Positions 24,801-30,447 of a stretch of DNA of 30,447 nt are shown here, one piece after another. How positions within the stretch are numbered: position 1 is the stretch's first letter; every line of letters starts with the position of its first letter. The DNA lies in assembly GCA_937925595.1 (NCBI GenBank), contig CALALQ010000159.1, forward strand, positions 1 through 30,447, written 5' to 3'. Under the pieces are notes generated by a model. It worked only from the letters and a program-made list of their open reading frames with translations, ran no database searches and was not told where the DNA came from. The position numbers and the translations under genes were made by a program. The stretch comes from an uncultured Demequina sp. (lineage in GTDB: Bacteria > Actinomycetota > Actinomycetes > Actinomycetales > Demequinaceae).

Positions 24801-25701
24801 CGTAGAACTTCGTGGTGATCTGCTTCCACTCGCCGCCGCCGAGGCCGCTGAACTGTCCGGGCTGCGTGAATGTCTGGTTCGCACCAGTCGTGGCACGCAT
24901 CGACACCCACAGTTCGTCGGACGAGTTGTTGGCAAGCCTCACCCATGCGGTGAACTCGTACTGGGCGCCCGGAACGAGCAGCTCCGTGACGTCGTAACCG
25001 ATGCCATTGCCCTGGTGAACGCGCTCGGACACGAGTGCGGAGTAGTCGCCGCCGTGCTTGTCGGCGGTGGTGCGAGTCAACGAGAAGCTGTCGGTCGGCT
25101 CGCGCTTGACCCAGCCGTCGAAGCCCTCTTCAAAGCCGGTGCTGAGCACCACGGTGCCCGGCTCGGGACCGGTGCTGCAGCTGCTCATGTACGTGATCGT
25201 GATGTCGTCGATCAGGTAATCGAGGAGGCCCTCGACCTCGAAGTAGATCTTCGCGTTCGCCGCGCCAGAGCCAGGGATGAAGGTGCCGGAGACGGTCACC
25301 CACTCGCCCGCGGTTCCAGTGGGGGTGGTGCCAACCCATACGTAGGGCTCGCCAGCGCTTGGCTCGTTGTATGTGAAGTGCGCGTTCTCGCTCACCCCTT
25401 CGGTGCGGACGCGCGCGGAGATCGTGTACTCGACTCCCTCGTTGAACACTCCCGTTGCCGACTGAATGCCGTCCCATCCGTTGGCGCGGCCGGACACGCT
25501 GAGAACGGTGTTCTCGCTGTCGTCGGGGTCTGGCACATAGGCCAGAGTCGGCGAGTCATTCTGCGACCACGTGCCGAGTGTCTGGTCTTCGAAATCGATC
25601 GTGATTGTTGTTGGCGCGGCCTGCGCAGGCACAGCAATGATCGCCGCCGCGACCATTCCCAAGAGCCCACTGAAGGCGGCTGCCACCTTGCTCCGTGACA
25701 T
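21841..25701 (-). CDS. Secreted modular GH10 endo-beta-1,4-xylanase
   Basis: 1286 residues. A signal peptide ends near residue 28 (AVPAQA-A). Two CBM4/CBM22-like beta-sandwiches follow (about 32-175 and 185-335; TIDFEDQTLGTW, STGFEEGFDGW). The GH10 catalytic barrel (about 345-680) has HVLVWHSQTPAWF, acid/base VVNEVID (E487) and nucleophile VTEFDV (E606). Next come a degenerate CBM9-like region (about 690-830) and a clearer CBM9-like domain (about 835-1020; APVIDGTLDDVW). Three Ig-like repeats of 80-90 residues close the protein, each with YQW and a GYL/GYQ or YYA element; the last two are very lysine-rich. No LPxTG motif or SLH domain is seen. ATG 25701 has AAGGGAG five bases upstream. It has its own promoter with tandem operators and is flanked by conserved genes, suggesting insertion. 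Confidence 0.93.
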   Translation of the reverse strand: MSRSKVAAAFSGLLGMVAAAIIAVPAQAAPTTITIDFEDQTLGTWSQNDSPTLAYVPDPDDSENTVLSVSGRANGWDGIQSATGVFNEGVEYTISARVRTEGVSENAHFTYNEPSAGEPYVWVGTTPTGTAGEWVTVSGTFIPGSGAANAKIYFEVEGLLDYLIDDITITYMSSCSTGPEPGTVVLSTGFEEGFDGWVKREPTDSFSLTRTTADKHGGDYSALVSERVHQGNGIGYDVTELLVPGAQYEFTAWVRLANNSSDELWVSMRATTGANQTFTQPGQFSGLGGGEWKQITTKFYAPVADELFLYIETPYENGDAGDTTDFYVDDISLVVPEPPVVQDLTPIKDTLPFPVGVAIDQRETVGAPSQVLLKHFNQITPENFMKPEGWYDTNGNWSPNQNEIDSLMDFAKANDVRLYGHVLVWHSQTPAWFFQDENGNPLTTSEHDKQFLRDRLRTHINNVVDYLAQWGEYGGDNPVVAFDVVNEVIDDSASYADGMRRSEWYRILGEEFVSLAFQYAEEAFNQGDHVAEGADRPVKLFINDYNTEMSGKRARYLALIDRLLAADVPVDGIGHQFHVSLSMPISALEDALSDASSRNLLQAVTEFDVTTGTPESQAKFIDQGYYYRDAFEVFRSYEEQMFSVTVWGLNDARSWRDSSGGPLIFDDGFQAKPAYYGIVEPSGEEDPLPARLRTANSFAGDVPATAEGIDSPQWDRLPLLPAGSSAGFQTRWTSDGLTVYVEVEDATTTADDAVTVQLGDDEYTLTRAGAGDGAIVEGDAGYQAILQVPLSGAAIGNTLQLDVRVSNDGSVDGWNTPGVLGTVTLVEELSHVNVPEAAIAPVIDGTLDDVWSTSSQIQTLKEISGTNGAIGTFHLLWKDQTLYVYAEVADPTVDVSGSDPWIQDSVEIYVDAANSKNGSYRYDDTQIRINADNVASFGTGDEGFQAARLQSQTKRVTGGYVVEAAISLLEYGGLGTVQGLDVQVNDATGGTRTAIRNWADPTGAGYQSSARWGVATLVEGSLIEQTFTPKVSGSAVVGTTLSVTGLPTGATLSYQWLRNGVAISGATNATYKLTAADAGKQISVRVTSVRDGYLDATKTSAQTAKVLKTFTKTSAPKITGSVKVGKKLTAKVSAWSPAAKFTYQWYSNGKKIKGATKSTFTVKKAQAGTKITVMVTGSRSGYQSVSKLSAAKKVPLLKFTVKKSKLSGPTKVGGTLKVTAGTSSVKTTKSYQWYVNGKKIKGATKSTYTVKAADKGKRITVKVTYKAKYYATKTATVGPTFQIRAR
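21900..22340 (-). repeat. Duplicated Ig-like repeat DNA in the xylanase 3' end
   Basis: The sequences encoding the second and third C-terminal Ig-like repeats are close copies. An identical 21-base block occurs at 21977-21997 and 22241-22261, coding for the shared NGKKIKG segment, with strong similarity on both sides. The offset of 264 bases equals 88 codons, one domain length. This points to recent tandem duplication of the domain within the gene. Confidence 0.6.
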
Positions 25702-25804
25702 GAACGCTCCCTTGCGTGCATGGGGCGAAACGCGCGCGCACCCCTGTGTGCGCGAGCAGTTTTCACCGGTCGTGCGTCACCTATCCGCCATCGGGCCCCA
25801 GCAC

Positions 25805-25828
25805 TCGATAACGATTTCGATAACGATG
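25805..25828. promoter_or_regulatory. Tandem operator of the xylanase gene
   Basis: TCGATAACGATT (25805-25816) and TCGATAACGATG (25817-25828) are 12-bp direct repeats differing in one base. They lie directly downstream of the xylanase -10 box, covering the predicted transcription start. Together with the imperfect CGAtAaCG/atTTCG symmetry around a central CG, this resembles LacI-family operators. A repressor blocking transcription until xylo-oligosaccharide or another inducer is present is the natural reading, but the regulator gene is not in the window. Confidence 0.6.
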
Positions 25829-25834
25829 TCGGGA

Positions 25835-25863
25835 AACCTAGGTTTGAAACCCGTTTTCGTCAA
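25835..25863 (-). promoter_or_regulatory. Xylanase promoter
   Basis: On the minus strand TTGACG (25863-25858), 17 bases, then TAGGTT (25840-25835): a near-consensus SigA promoter. AAACCTAGGTTT (25834-25845), a perfect 12-bp palindrome, overlaps the -10, and GGTTTGAAACC (25841-25851) overlaps the spacer, offering a second protein site. The predicted leader is about 125 bases. Confidence 0.65.
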
Positions 25864-25872
25864 CCGGTAGAG

Positions 25873-25904
25873 AAAAAAGGCCCGTTACCAGGGATTTTGC
25901 CTGG
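25873..25904 (-). terminator. Possible weak terminator after trpD
   Basis: Reading from trpD, CCAGG (25904-25900) and CCTGG (25892-25888) can pair around a seven-base loop, and a run of six T follows at 25878-25873 after nine more bases. The stem is short and the T-run distant, so termination is only possible. It lies between the trpD stop and the xylanase -35 box. Confidence 0.3.
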
Positions 25905-25918
25905 CGCTGGGACCGATT

Positions 25919-26959
25919 TCAGTCGCGAGTTGCGGCGACCCAGCGATCCAGGACCGACGCTGCGGCGCCCGAGTCCACGGATCGTTCGGCATGCTGCAGT
26001 CCGGCCGCGAAGCGCTCGACAATGGTGCCGCTCGCGGTGCCCTCGAGGGTGCCGTCGGCGACGATTCCAGCGGCCGCATTGAGCAGCACCGTCTCTCGCG
26101 CCGCTCCTCCACGTCCGGCGAGCACCTCGCGGACGACCTCGGCGTTCGCGGCGGCGTCGCCGCCCCGGATGTCCTCGATCTCAATGGGCGTCAGTCCAAG
26201 ATCCACGATGGGGTTGAGGCGCAGCTCAACGACCTCACCGCCCCGGACCTCCCACAGGGTTGCCGCACCCGTGGGCGCGATCTCATCGAGGCCGTCGTCG
26301 CCATGGAATATGAGTCCCTCGCGCCCCTGCTGGGCAAGCACCCCAGCGAGCACGGGAGAGACGCGGATGCTCGAGGAGCCGATCGCCGACGCGGCCGGCT
26401 GGGCCGGGTTGGTCAGCGGACCAAGAATGTTGAGCGTCGTGGGAATGCCGAGCTCCTTGCGAACCGGCATGGTGTGACGCATCGCGGGGTGGAACACCTG
26501 GGCAAAGCAGAAGGTGATGCCCACCTCAGTTGCGAGCTCGGCAACGCGCTCCGGGGGCAGATCGAGGCGGACCCCAAGTTCACCAAGCACATCCGCGGAG
26601 CCCGACATCGACGTCGCTCCCCTGTTGCCGTGCTTGACAACGGTCAGTCCAGCACCGGCGATGACCAGTGCAGCCATCGTGGAGACATTGACGGTGTTGT
26701 AGCCGTCGCCGCCCGTGCCGACGATGTCCACGGTGCGGCCAGGGACGTCTATGCGCACGGCGTGGGAAAGCATCGCGGACGCAAGGCCGGCCACCTCTTC
26801 CGGCGTCTCTCGCTTGACGCGCAGCGCCGCGAGGAACGCCCCCATCACGACCGGAGAGGCGCTGTCTGTCAACACCTGGTCCATGACCGCGGCGGTCTCC
26901 TCCGCCGTGAGGTCATCGTGCTCAACCAGCCGCGACAGCAGCTCCTGCAGCGTCGCCAT
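25919..26959 (-). CDS. trpD: Anthranilate phosphoribosyltransferase
   Basis: 346 residues, normal length. It transfers phosphoribose from PRPP to anthranilate, the second step of tryptophan synthesis, as a cytoplasmic dimer. The all-helical N-terminal domain (LTAEETAAVMDQVLTDSASPVVMGAFLAAL) is followed by the PRPP loop GTGGDG, NVSTMAALV, and the anthranilate/PRPP site KHGNRGATSMSGSADVLGELGV. Here GAT replaces the more usual A(V/A)S in the KHGNR loop, which should still bind. The DGLDEI metal-binding segment is present. Starting at ATG 26959, it lies three bases after the stop of the receiver-like gene, so the two are co-transcribed. It shares the shikimate route with aroG, about 11 kb away. 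Confidence 0.94.
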   Translation of the reverse strand: MATLQELLSRLVEHDDLTAEETAAVMDQVLTDSASPVVMGAFLAALRVKRETPEEVAGLASAMLSHAVRIDVPGRTVDIVGTGGDGYNTVNVSTMAALVIAGAGLTVVKHGNRGATSMSGSADVLGELGVRLDLPPERVAELATEVGITFCFAQVFHPAMRHTMPVRKELGIPTTLNILGPLTNPAQPAASAIGSSSIRVSPVLAGVLAQQGREGLIFHGDDGLDEIAPTGAATLWEVRGGEVVELRLNPIVDLGLTPIEIEDIRGGDAAANAEVVREVLAGRGGAARETVLLNAAAGIVADGTLEGTASGTIVERFAAGLQHAERSVDSGAAASVLDRWVAATRD

Positions 26960-26962
26960 GGA

Positions 26963-27388
26963 TCAAGCCGCCGGGGCGGGAGCGAAGAACTCGTCGACTG
27001 CCTCCCGCACAACGAAAGGATCGAGCGGGTGGGCAATCGCAGCGTCGGCCTCCGACCAGGTGGCGAGCCAAGCGTCGGCGGGGCGCCCAACCAGCAGCAG
27101 AATCGGCGGGCAGACGTACAGCTCGTTCTTCATCTGGCGGGCAATGCCCATGCCGCCCACCTTCGCCGCCTCGCCGTCCAGAATGACGAGGTCGAAGGTC
27201 TGCGTGTCGAGAGCCTTGGTCACCGCGGCGTGGGTGGCCGTCTCGAACCACTCGATCGGCCGGCCGTGCGTGGTGGACCCCACAGCGAAGCGCACCTTCT
27301 CACGTACGTTGCGGTCATCGCTGTACAGCAGGATGCGCGCGGGACGCGGCGCGGGAGCGCCATGCTCATGGCTCACAACTTCACTCAT
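26963..27388 (-). CDS. Stand-alone receiver-like domain protein lacking key residues
   Basis: 141 residues from ATG 27388 (ATG 27397 is also possible). The fold is a CheY-like receiver: ARILLYSDDRNVREKV with the acidic pair D24-D25, FDLVILDGEAAKVGG with the acceptor D71, and ILLLVGRPADAWLATWSEADAAIAHPLDPF. Two signalling residues are changed: the Thr/Ser after strand 4 is replaced by Val-Gly (100-101), and the Lys of the KP motif is His (H120-P121). Phosphorylation-driven switching may therefore be lost or altered. There is no output domain. It begins a two-gene unit with trpD and is divergent from ctaE. Similar proteins next to ctaE are, I believe, common in Micrococcales; the function is unknown. 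Confidence 0.7.
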   Translation of the reverse strand: MSEVVSHEHGAPAPRPARILLYSDDRNVREKVRFAVGSTTHGRPIEWFETATHAAVTKALDTQTFDLVILDGEAAKVGGMGIARQMKNELYVCPPILLLVGRPADAWLATWSEADAAIAHPLDPFVVREAVDEFFAPAPAA

Positions 27389-27488
27389 GACCGCCATTCT
27401 GACACGCTCACGCGGGGGTCGTCAGCGCCCTTTGGCGAAAGGCGCGCCGGACCTCGCGAGATTGGCACGCACCAGGGGTCTCGTACGC

Positions 27489-27494
27489 AATAAT
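27489..27494 (+). promoter_or_regulatory. -10 box (AATAAT) of ctaE-qcrCAB
   Basis: AATAAT differs from TATAAT in one base and ends seven bases before ATG 27502, again leaving no room for a ribosome binding site. On the opposite strand CAGAAT (27401-27396) lies seven bases before ATG 27388 of the receiver-like gene, so both divergent genes may be leaderless. Confidence 0.45.
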
Positions 27495-27501
27495 GGGACC
27501 T

Positions 27502-28131
27502 ATGTCCCAGGCAACGACCGCGCCGTCGCCGATCCATGCCACGCGCCCTAACCAGGTGGCAGTTGGCACGATCGTGTGGCTCAGCTCAGAGCTGATGTTC
27601 TTCGCGGGCCTCTTCGCTATGTACTTCACACTGCGAGCAGAGGTCCCTGACCAGTGGGAGCAGTGGACCGCACTCCTCAATGTGCCGTTCGCTCTCGCCA
27701 ACACCACAGTGCTGGTGCTCTCCTCGTTCACCGCCCAAGCAGGCGTGTGGGCTGCCGAGCGCTACCAGGCACGACGCGAGGGATCTCTGCTCAATTTCCG
27801 ACGCTGGGGCATGCAGGAGTGGTTCGTCCTCACCTACGTCATGGGCTCGATCTTCATCGCCGGCCAGATCTATGAGTACGCGATGCTCGTGTCCGAGGGT
27901 CTGTCGATCTCGTCGACCCCGTACGGCTCCGTCTTCTATCTCACGACGGGCTTCCACGGCCTTCACGTGCTCGGCGGTCTCATCGCCATGCTGTTCGTGC
28001 TTGGCCGCTCCTTCGTGGCCAAGAAGTTCGGCACCCACGAGGCAACCACCACCATCGTCGTGTCGTACTACTGGCACTTCGTCGACGTCGTCTGGATCGC
28101 GCTGTTCATCGTGATCTACGTGATCAAGTAA
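27502..28131 (+). CDS. ctaE: Cytochrome c oxidase subunit III (aa3-type)
   Basis: 209 residues with five hydrophobic helices, the actinobacterial short form of heme-copper oxidase subunit III, part of the cytochrome bcc-aa3 supercomplex in the membrane. Family segments: [60 protein letters not shown], the [20 protein letters not shown] motif and [21 protein letters not shown] at the end. These include the glutamate and histidines typical of the subunit. The start chosen is ATG 27502 ([10 protein letters not shown]); ATG 27493 in the same frame overlaps the -10. A GGAGAG ribosome site for qcrC follows the stop directly, eight bases before the next gene. Confidence 0.93.
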   Translation: MSQATTAPSPIHATRPNQVAVGTIVWLSSELMFFAGLFAMYFTLRAEVPDQWEQWTALLNVPFALANTTVLVLSSFTAQAGVWAAERYQARREGSLLNFRRWGMQEWFVLTYVMGSIFIAGQIYEYAMLVSEGLSISSTPYGSVFYLTTGFHGLHVLGGLIAMLFVLGRSFVAKKFGTHEATTTIVVSYYWHFVDVVWIALFIVIYVIK

Positions 28132-28139
28132 GGAGAGCG

Positions 28140-28922
28140 ATGAACTCCCTCGCTCGCCGACGCTATAGCAAGTCGGCTCCCCTCCTCCTCGTGATGTTCC
28201 TCCTTGGAACGCTGACGGCCATCGGCTTTGTCGTTGGCGGCTCAAGCGCCAAGGCGACCACAGCGTCGGCCGATGACATTGCAGAAGGCCAGAAGCTGTT
28301 CGCTGCCAACTGCGCCTCGTGCCACGGCCTCGAAGCCCAGGGCACCGACGGCGTCGCGCCGTCCCTGATCGGCGTTGGCGCGGCGGCCGTCGACTTCCAG
28401 GTGGGCACGGGCCGCATGCCCATGCAGGCCTCGGGTCCGCAGGCTCCGCAGAAGAAGCCACAGTTCGATGAGAAGGAGATCGCGCAGCTCGCCGCGTTCG
28501 TCGCCTCGCTCGGCGAAGGCCCTGCTATTCCCACTGCTGAGATGGTTGACCCCGCTCTCGGCGACCCGGCGAACGGCATGCAGATCTTCCGCACCAACTG
28601 CGCGATGTGCCACGGCTCCATCGGTGGTGGTGGTGCGCTCACGCAGGGCAAGTTCGCCCCCAACCTGTGGAGCACCTCGCCCACGCACATCTATGAGGCG
28701 ATGCTCGTTGGCCCTCAGTCGATGCCCGTGTTCAACGACGCGAACATCACGCCTGAGAACAAGCGCGACATCATCGCCTACCTCGACTTCCAGCAGCAGG
28801 GCTCGCCCGGCGGCCTCCAGCTCGGCAGCATCGGCCCCGTGGCCGAAGGCTTCTGGGGCTGGCTCGTCGGCCTTGGCCTGATCATCGCAAGCACGATCTA
28901 CGTGGGAGCCCGCGCCTCATGA
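28140..28922 (+). CDS. qcrC: Diheme cytochrome c subunit of the bc1 (bcc) complex
   Basis: 260 residues. An N-terminal membrane segment (PLLLVMFLLGTLTAIGFVVGG) acts as signal anchor. Two cytochrome c domains follow, each with a CxxCH heme site: CASCH (about residue 59) and CAMCH (about 155). The axial methionines are probably in GRMPMQ and SMPVFND. A C-terminal transmembrane helix (WLVGLGLIIASTIYVGA) anchors the protein. In actinobacteria this diheme subunit replaces a soluble cytochrome c and passes electrons directly to the aa3 oxidase. The ATG at 28140 has AGGAG at six bases upstream. Its TGA stop overlaps the qcrA ATG by four bases. Confidence 0.95.
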   Translation: MNSLARRRYSKSAPLLLVMFLLGTLTAIGFVVGGSSAKATTASADDIAEGQKLFAANCASCHGLEAQGTDGVAPSLIGVGAAAVDFQVGTGRMPMQASGPQAPQKKPQFDEKEIAQLAAFVASLGEGPAIPTAEMVDPALGDPANGMQIFRTNCAMCHGSIGGGGALTQGKFAPNLWSTSPTHIYEAMLVGPQSMPVFNDANITPENKRDIIAYLDFQQQGSPGGLQLGSIGPVAEGFWGWLVGLGLIIASTIYVGARAS

Positions 28923-29989
28923 GCACCGACGAGAAGCAGCACACCTCTGAGCCGACCCACGTGGACGGCGAGTGGGTGAACCCCGGACTTCCGTATCACC
29001 GTCCCCGCCGCTCCGACACCGACCCCAAGGCCGCGAACAAGGCCGAGCGTCAAACGGCCGCCCTGTTCGGCCTGTCGATCCTCGGCACCATCGCTGCAGT
29101 TGTCGCGTACTTCGTGCTCGACGACAGCCAGGAGATCGCGTCGATTCGCACGATGAACATCGCGCTCGGCATCGGCATCGGCTTCGCGATGCTGGGAATC
29201 GGTCTTGGCGCCATCCACTGGGCCCGCACGCTCATGCGCGACCACGAGATGGTCGAGGAGCGCCACGAGCTGCGCAGCTCCGAAGAGGGCCGCGCCGGCG
29301 CCATTCAGAACCTCAAGGACGGCGCTGAGGACTCGGGCCTGACCACGAGCCGCCGCACGCTGCTCAAGGGTTCCCTCGTGACGGCCGTCCTCCTCGCTCC
29401 CCTCGCGGTGCTGGTGCCTCAGATCGCGAACATGGGCGGCGACTGGAAGGTGTCCAACCTGCGCCACACCATGTGGGCCAAGGGCGTGCGCCTTGCTCGC
29501 GACCCCGACGGCACCCCCATCAAGGCCGCCGATGTCACCCTGGGCTCGGTCTTCCACGTGATCCCTGAGGGACTCAACGAGCTCGAGCACCACAAGATCG
29601 AGGAGAAGGCGAAGGCCGTCGTCCTGCTCATCCGCCTCGACCCCCGCGATCTGAAGATCCAGCCGGGTCGCGAGGACTGGTCCTTCGACGGCATCGTCGC
29701 GTACTCGAAGATCTGTACCCACGTGGGCTGCCCCGTTGCTCTGTACGAGCAGCAGACCCACCACCTGCTGTGCCCCTGCCACCAGTCGACGTTCGACGTG
29801 GCGGACGGCTGCAAGGTGGTCTTCGGTCCTGCCAAGCGTCCGCTCCCGCAGCTGCCCATCACCGTTGACGACGAGGGCTACATCGTTGCCAAGAGCGACT
29901 TCCTCGAGCCGGTCGGCCCCTCGTATTGGGACCGCCTGAAGGGCGGCGACGCCACGGAAGCCCCTGCTGAGACTGAGGGGAGCCACTAA
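28919..29989 (+). CDS. qcrA: Rieske iron-sulfur subunit of the bc1 (bcc) complex
   Basis: 356 residues. The N-terminal cytoplasmic region is hydrophilic. Three transmembrane helices follow, as usual for actinobacterial QcrA: about 45-66, 79-100 and 151-172. The third begins after a twin-arginine-like SRRTLLKGS, which fits Tat-assisted translocation of the folded cluster domain. The Rieske [2Fe-2S] site is CTHVGC and CPCHQSTFD. The domain ends with [15 protein letters not shown]. The start ATG overlaps the qcrC stop (ATGA) and the TAA stop overlaps the qcrB ATG by one base (TAATG), so the three subunits are translationally coupled. Confidence 0.95.
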   Translation: MSTDEKQHTSEPTHVDGEWVNPGLPYHRPRRSDTDPKAANKAERQTAALFGLSILGTIAAVVAYFVLDDSQEIASIRTMNIALGIGIGFAMLGIGLGAIHWARTLMRDHEMVEERHELRSSEEGRAGAIQNLKDGAEDSGLTTSRRTLLKGSLVTAVLLAPLAVLVPQIANMGGDWKVSNLRHTMWAKGVRLARDPDGTPIKAADVTLGSVFHVIPEGLNELEHHKIEEKAKAVVLLIRLDPRDLKIQPGREDWSFDGIVAYSKICTHVGCPVALYEQQTHHLLCPCHQSTFDVADGCKVVFGPAKRPLPQLPITVDDEGYIVAKSDFLEPVGPSYWDRLKGGDATEAPAETEGSH

Positions 29990-30447
29990 TGGGAACCAAG
30001 ATCAATAAGGCTGCCTCCGGCACCGCCAACTGGGTCGACGAGCGCACCTCTGTCGGTTCGTTCGTCAAGTTCCTCGCCCGCAAGCTGTTCCCCGACCACT
30101 GGTCGTTCATGCTCGGCGAGATCGCGCTGTACTCGTTCATCGTGCTGCTGCTCACGGGCATCTTCCTGACGGCCTTCTTTGTGCCGTCCATGACGCTCGT
30201 CACCTACGAGGGCGAGTTCGCCACGATGCACGGCGTCGAGATGTCAGAGGCATTCGCGTCCACGCTTCGCACCAGCTTCGAGGTTCCAGGTGGCCTCCTC
30301 GTGCGCCAGATGCACCACTGGGCGGCGCTGCTGTTCACCGCGGCGATCGTCACGCACATGGCTCGCGTGTTCTTCACCGGCGCGTTCCGCAAGCCGCGCG
30401 AGATCAACTGGCTCGTCGGGTTCACCCTGATGATCCTGTCGCTCGCT
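29989..30447 (+). CDS. qcrB: Cytochrome b subunit of the bc1 (bcc) complex, N-terminal part
   Basis: The ATG at 29989-29991 overlaps the qcrA stop. The frame stays open to the window end, giving the first 153 residues of an expected 540 or so. It begins [20 protein letters not shown], then [28 protein letters not shown] (first helix), an outside loop with [18 protein letters not shown], the heme-ligand segment [30 protein letters not shown] and the start of the next helix. These agree with actinobacterial QcrB. The subunit carries the two b hemes and the quinol sites. The protein is incomplete here because of the window edge, not a mutation. Confidence 0.93.
   Translation, partial: MGTKINKAASGTANWVDERTSVGSFVKFLARKLFPDHWSFMLGEIALYSFIVLLLTGIFLTAFFVPSMTLVTYEGEFATMHGVEMSEAFASTLRTSFEVPGGLLVRQMHHWAALLFTAAIVTHMARVFFTGAFRKPREINWLVGFTLMILSLA

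Noticed and set aside
23968..25698. 576-codon plus-strand open frame antisense to the xylanase
   Set aside because: Shadow of the GH10 gene; no motif, and the minus-strand protein has a signal peptide and intact catalytic residues.
25991..27493. 500-codon plus-strand open frame over trpD and the receiver-like gene
   Set aside because: Composition is that of an antisense shadow, and it would overlap two well-supported genes and their promoter region.

Overview
The window comes from a high-GC Gram-positive bacterium (Actinomycetota), most probably Micrococcales and perhaps near the Cellulomonadaceae or Demequinaceae. This rests on gene content: class II DAHP synthase, PPi-type phosphofructokinase, PknL/Rv2175c-type genes, DUF4192, an actinobacterial SigA, a qcrCAB-ctaE cytochrome bcc-aa3 cluster, strong G/C bias at third codon positions, and a large secreted GH10 xylanase. 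The genus assignment is inference. I saw no tRNA, rRNA, CRISPR array, transposase or prophage gene.

Left part (1-8.5 kb): the 3' end of topoisomerase IV subunit A (parC) converges on parE. Next come a TspO-like membrane protein, a small membrane protein coupled to a GNAT acetyltransferase, an EamA exporter, and the primary sigma factor sigA with a one-base-overlapping YciI gene downstream and a DUF4192 gene upstream. A parE/parC/sigA neighbourhood is familiar from actinobacteria.

Middle part (8.6-21.8 kb): this stretch resembles, from memory, the Mycobacterium tuberculosis Rv2173-Rv2191 region. It holds a polyprenyl diphosphate synthase, an Rv2175c-like DNA-binding protein, a PknL-type Ser/Thr kinase with four PASTA domains, aroG, plsC, fadD15, a four-cysteine mini-protein and a DEDDh exonuclease/GIY-YIG nuclease. 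Embedded in it are a LysM lytic transglycosylase, a PPi-dependent phosphofructokinase that overlaps aroG by four bases, and a ROK glucokinase. Together they cover isoprenoid and lipid precursors, peptidoglycan sensing and turnover, and entry of glucose carbon into glycolysis and the shikimate pathway.

Right part (21.8-30.4 kb): a 1286-residue modular xylanase with its own promoter and tandem operator sits between the nuclease gene and trpD. A degenerate receiver-domain protein follows, then divergently ctaE-qcrC-qcrA-qcrB (qcrB truncated by the window end), the respiratory bcc-aa3 supercomplex genes.

The most interesting layer is regulatory. Many genes share a TAnnnT box exactly 6-7 bases before the start codon, suggesting leaderless mRNAs. 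sigA has a SigR/SigH-like promoter (GGGAAC-N18-GTT). The lytic transglycosylase has four 9-bp GTCACAnnn direct repeats like an MtrA box, next to a 56-bp near-perfect palindrome and a G-quadruplex-type run. A palindrome lies exactly midway between two divergent -10 boxes at 20055. Three convergent gene pairs share a single CTAG as their two stop codons. No single locus is convincingly a wholly new system. The LysM/PknL/Rv2175c cell-wall module and the 20030-20080 divergent operator are the best candidates for undescribed biology.
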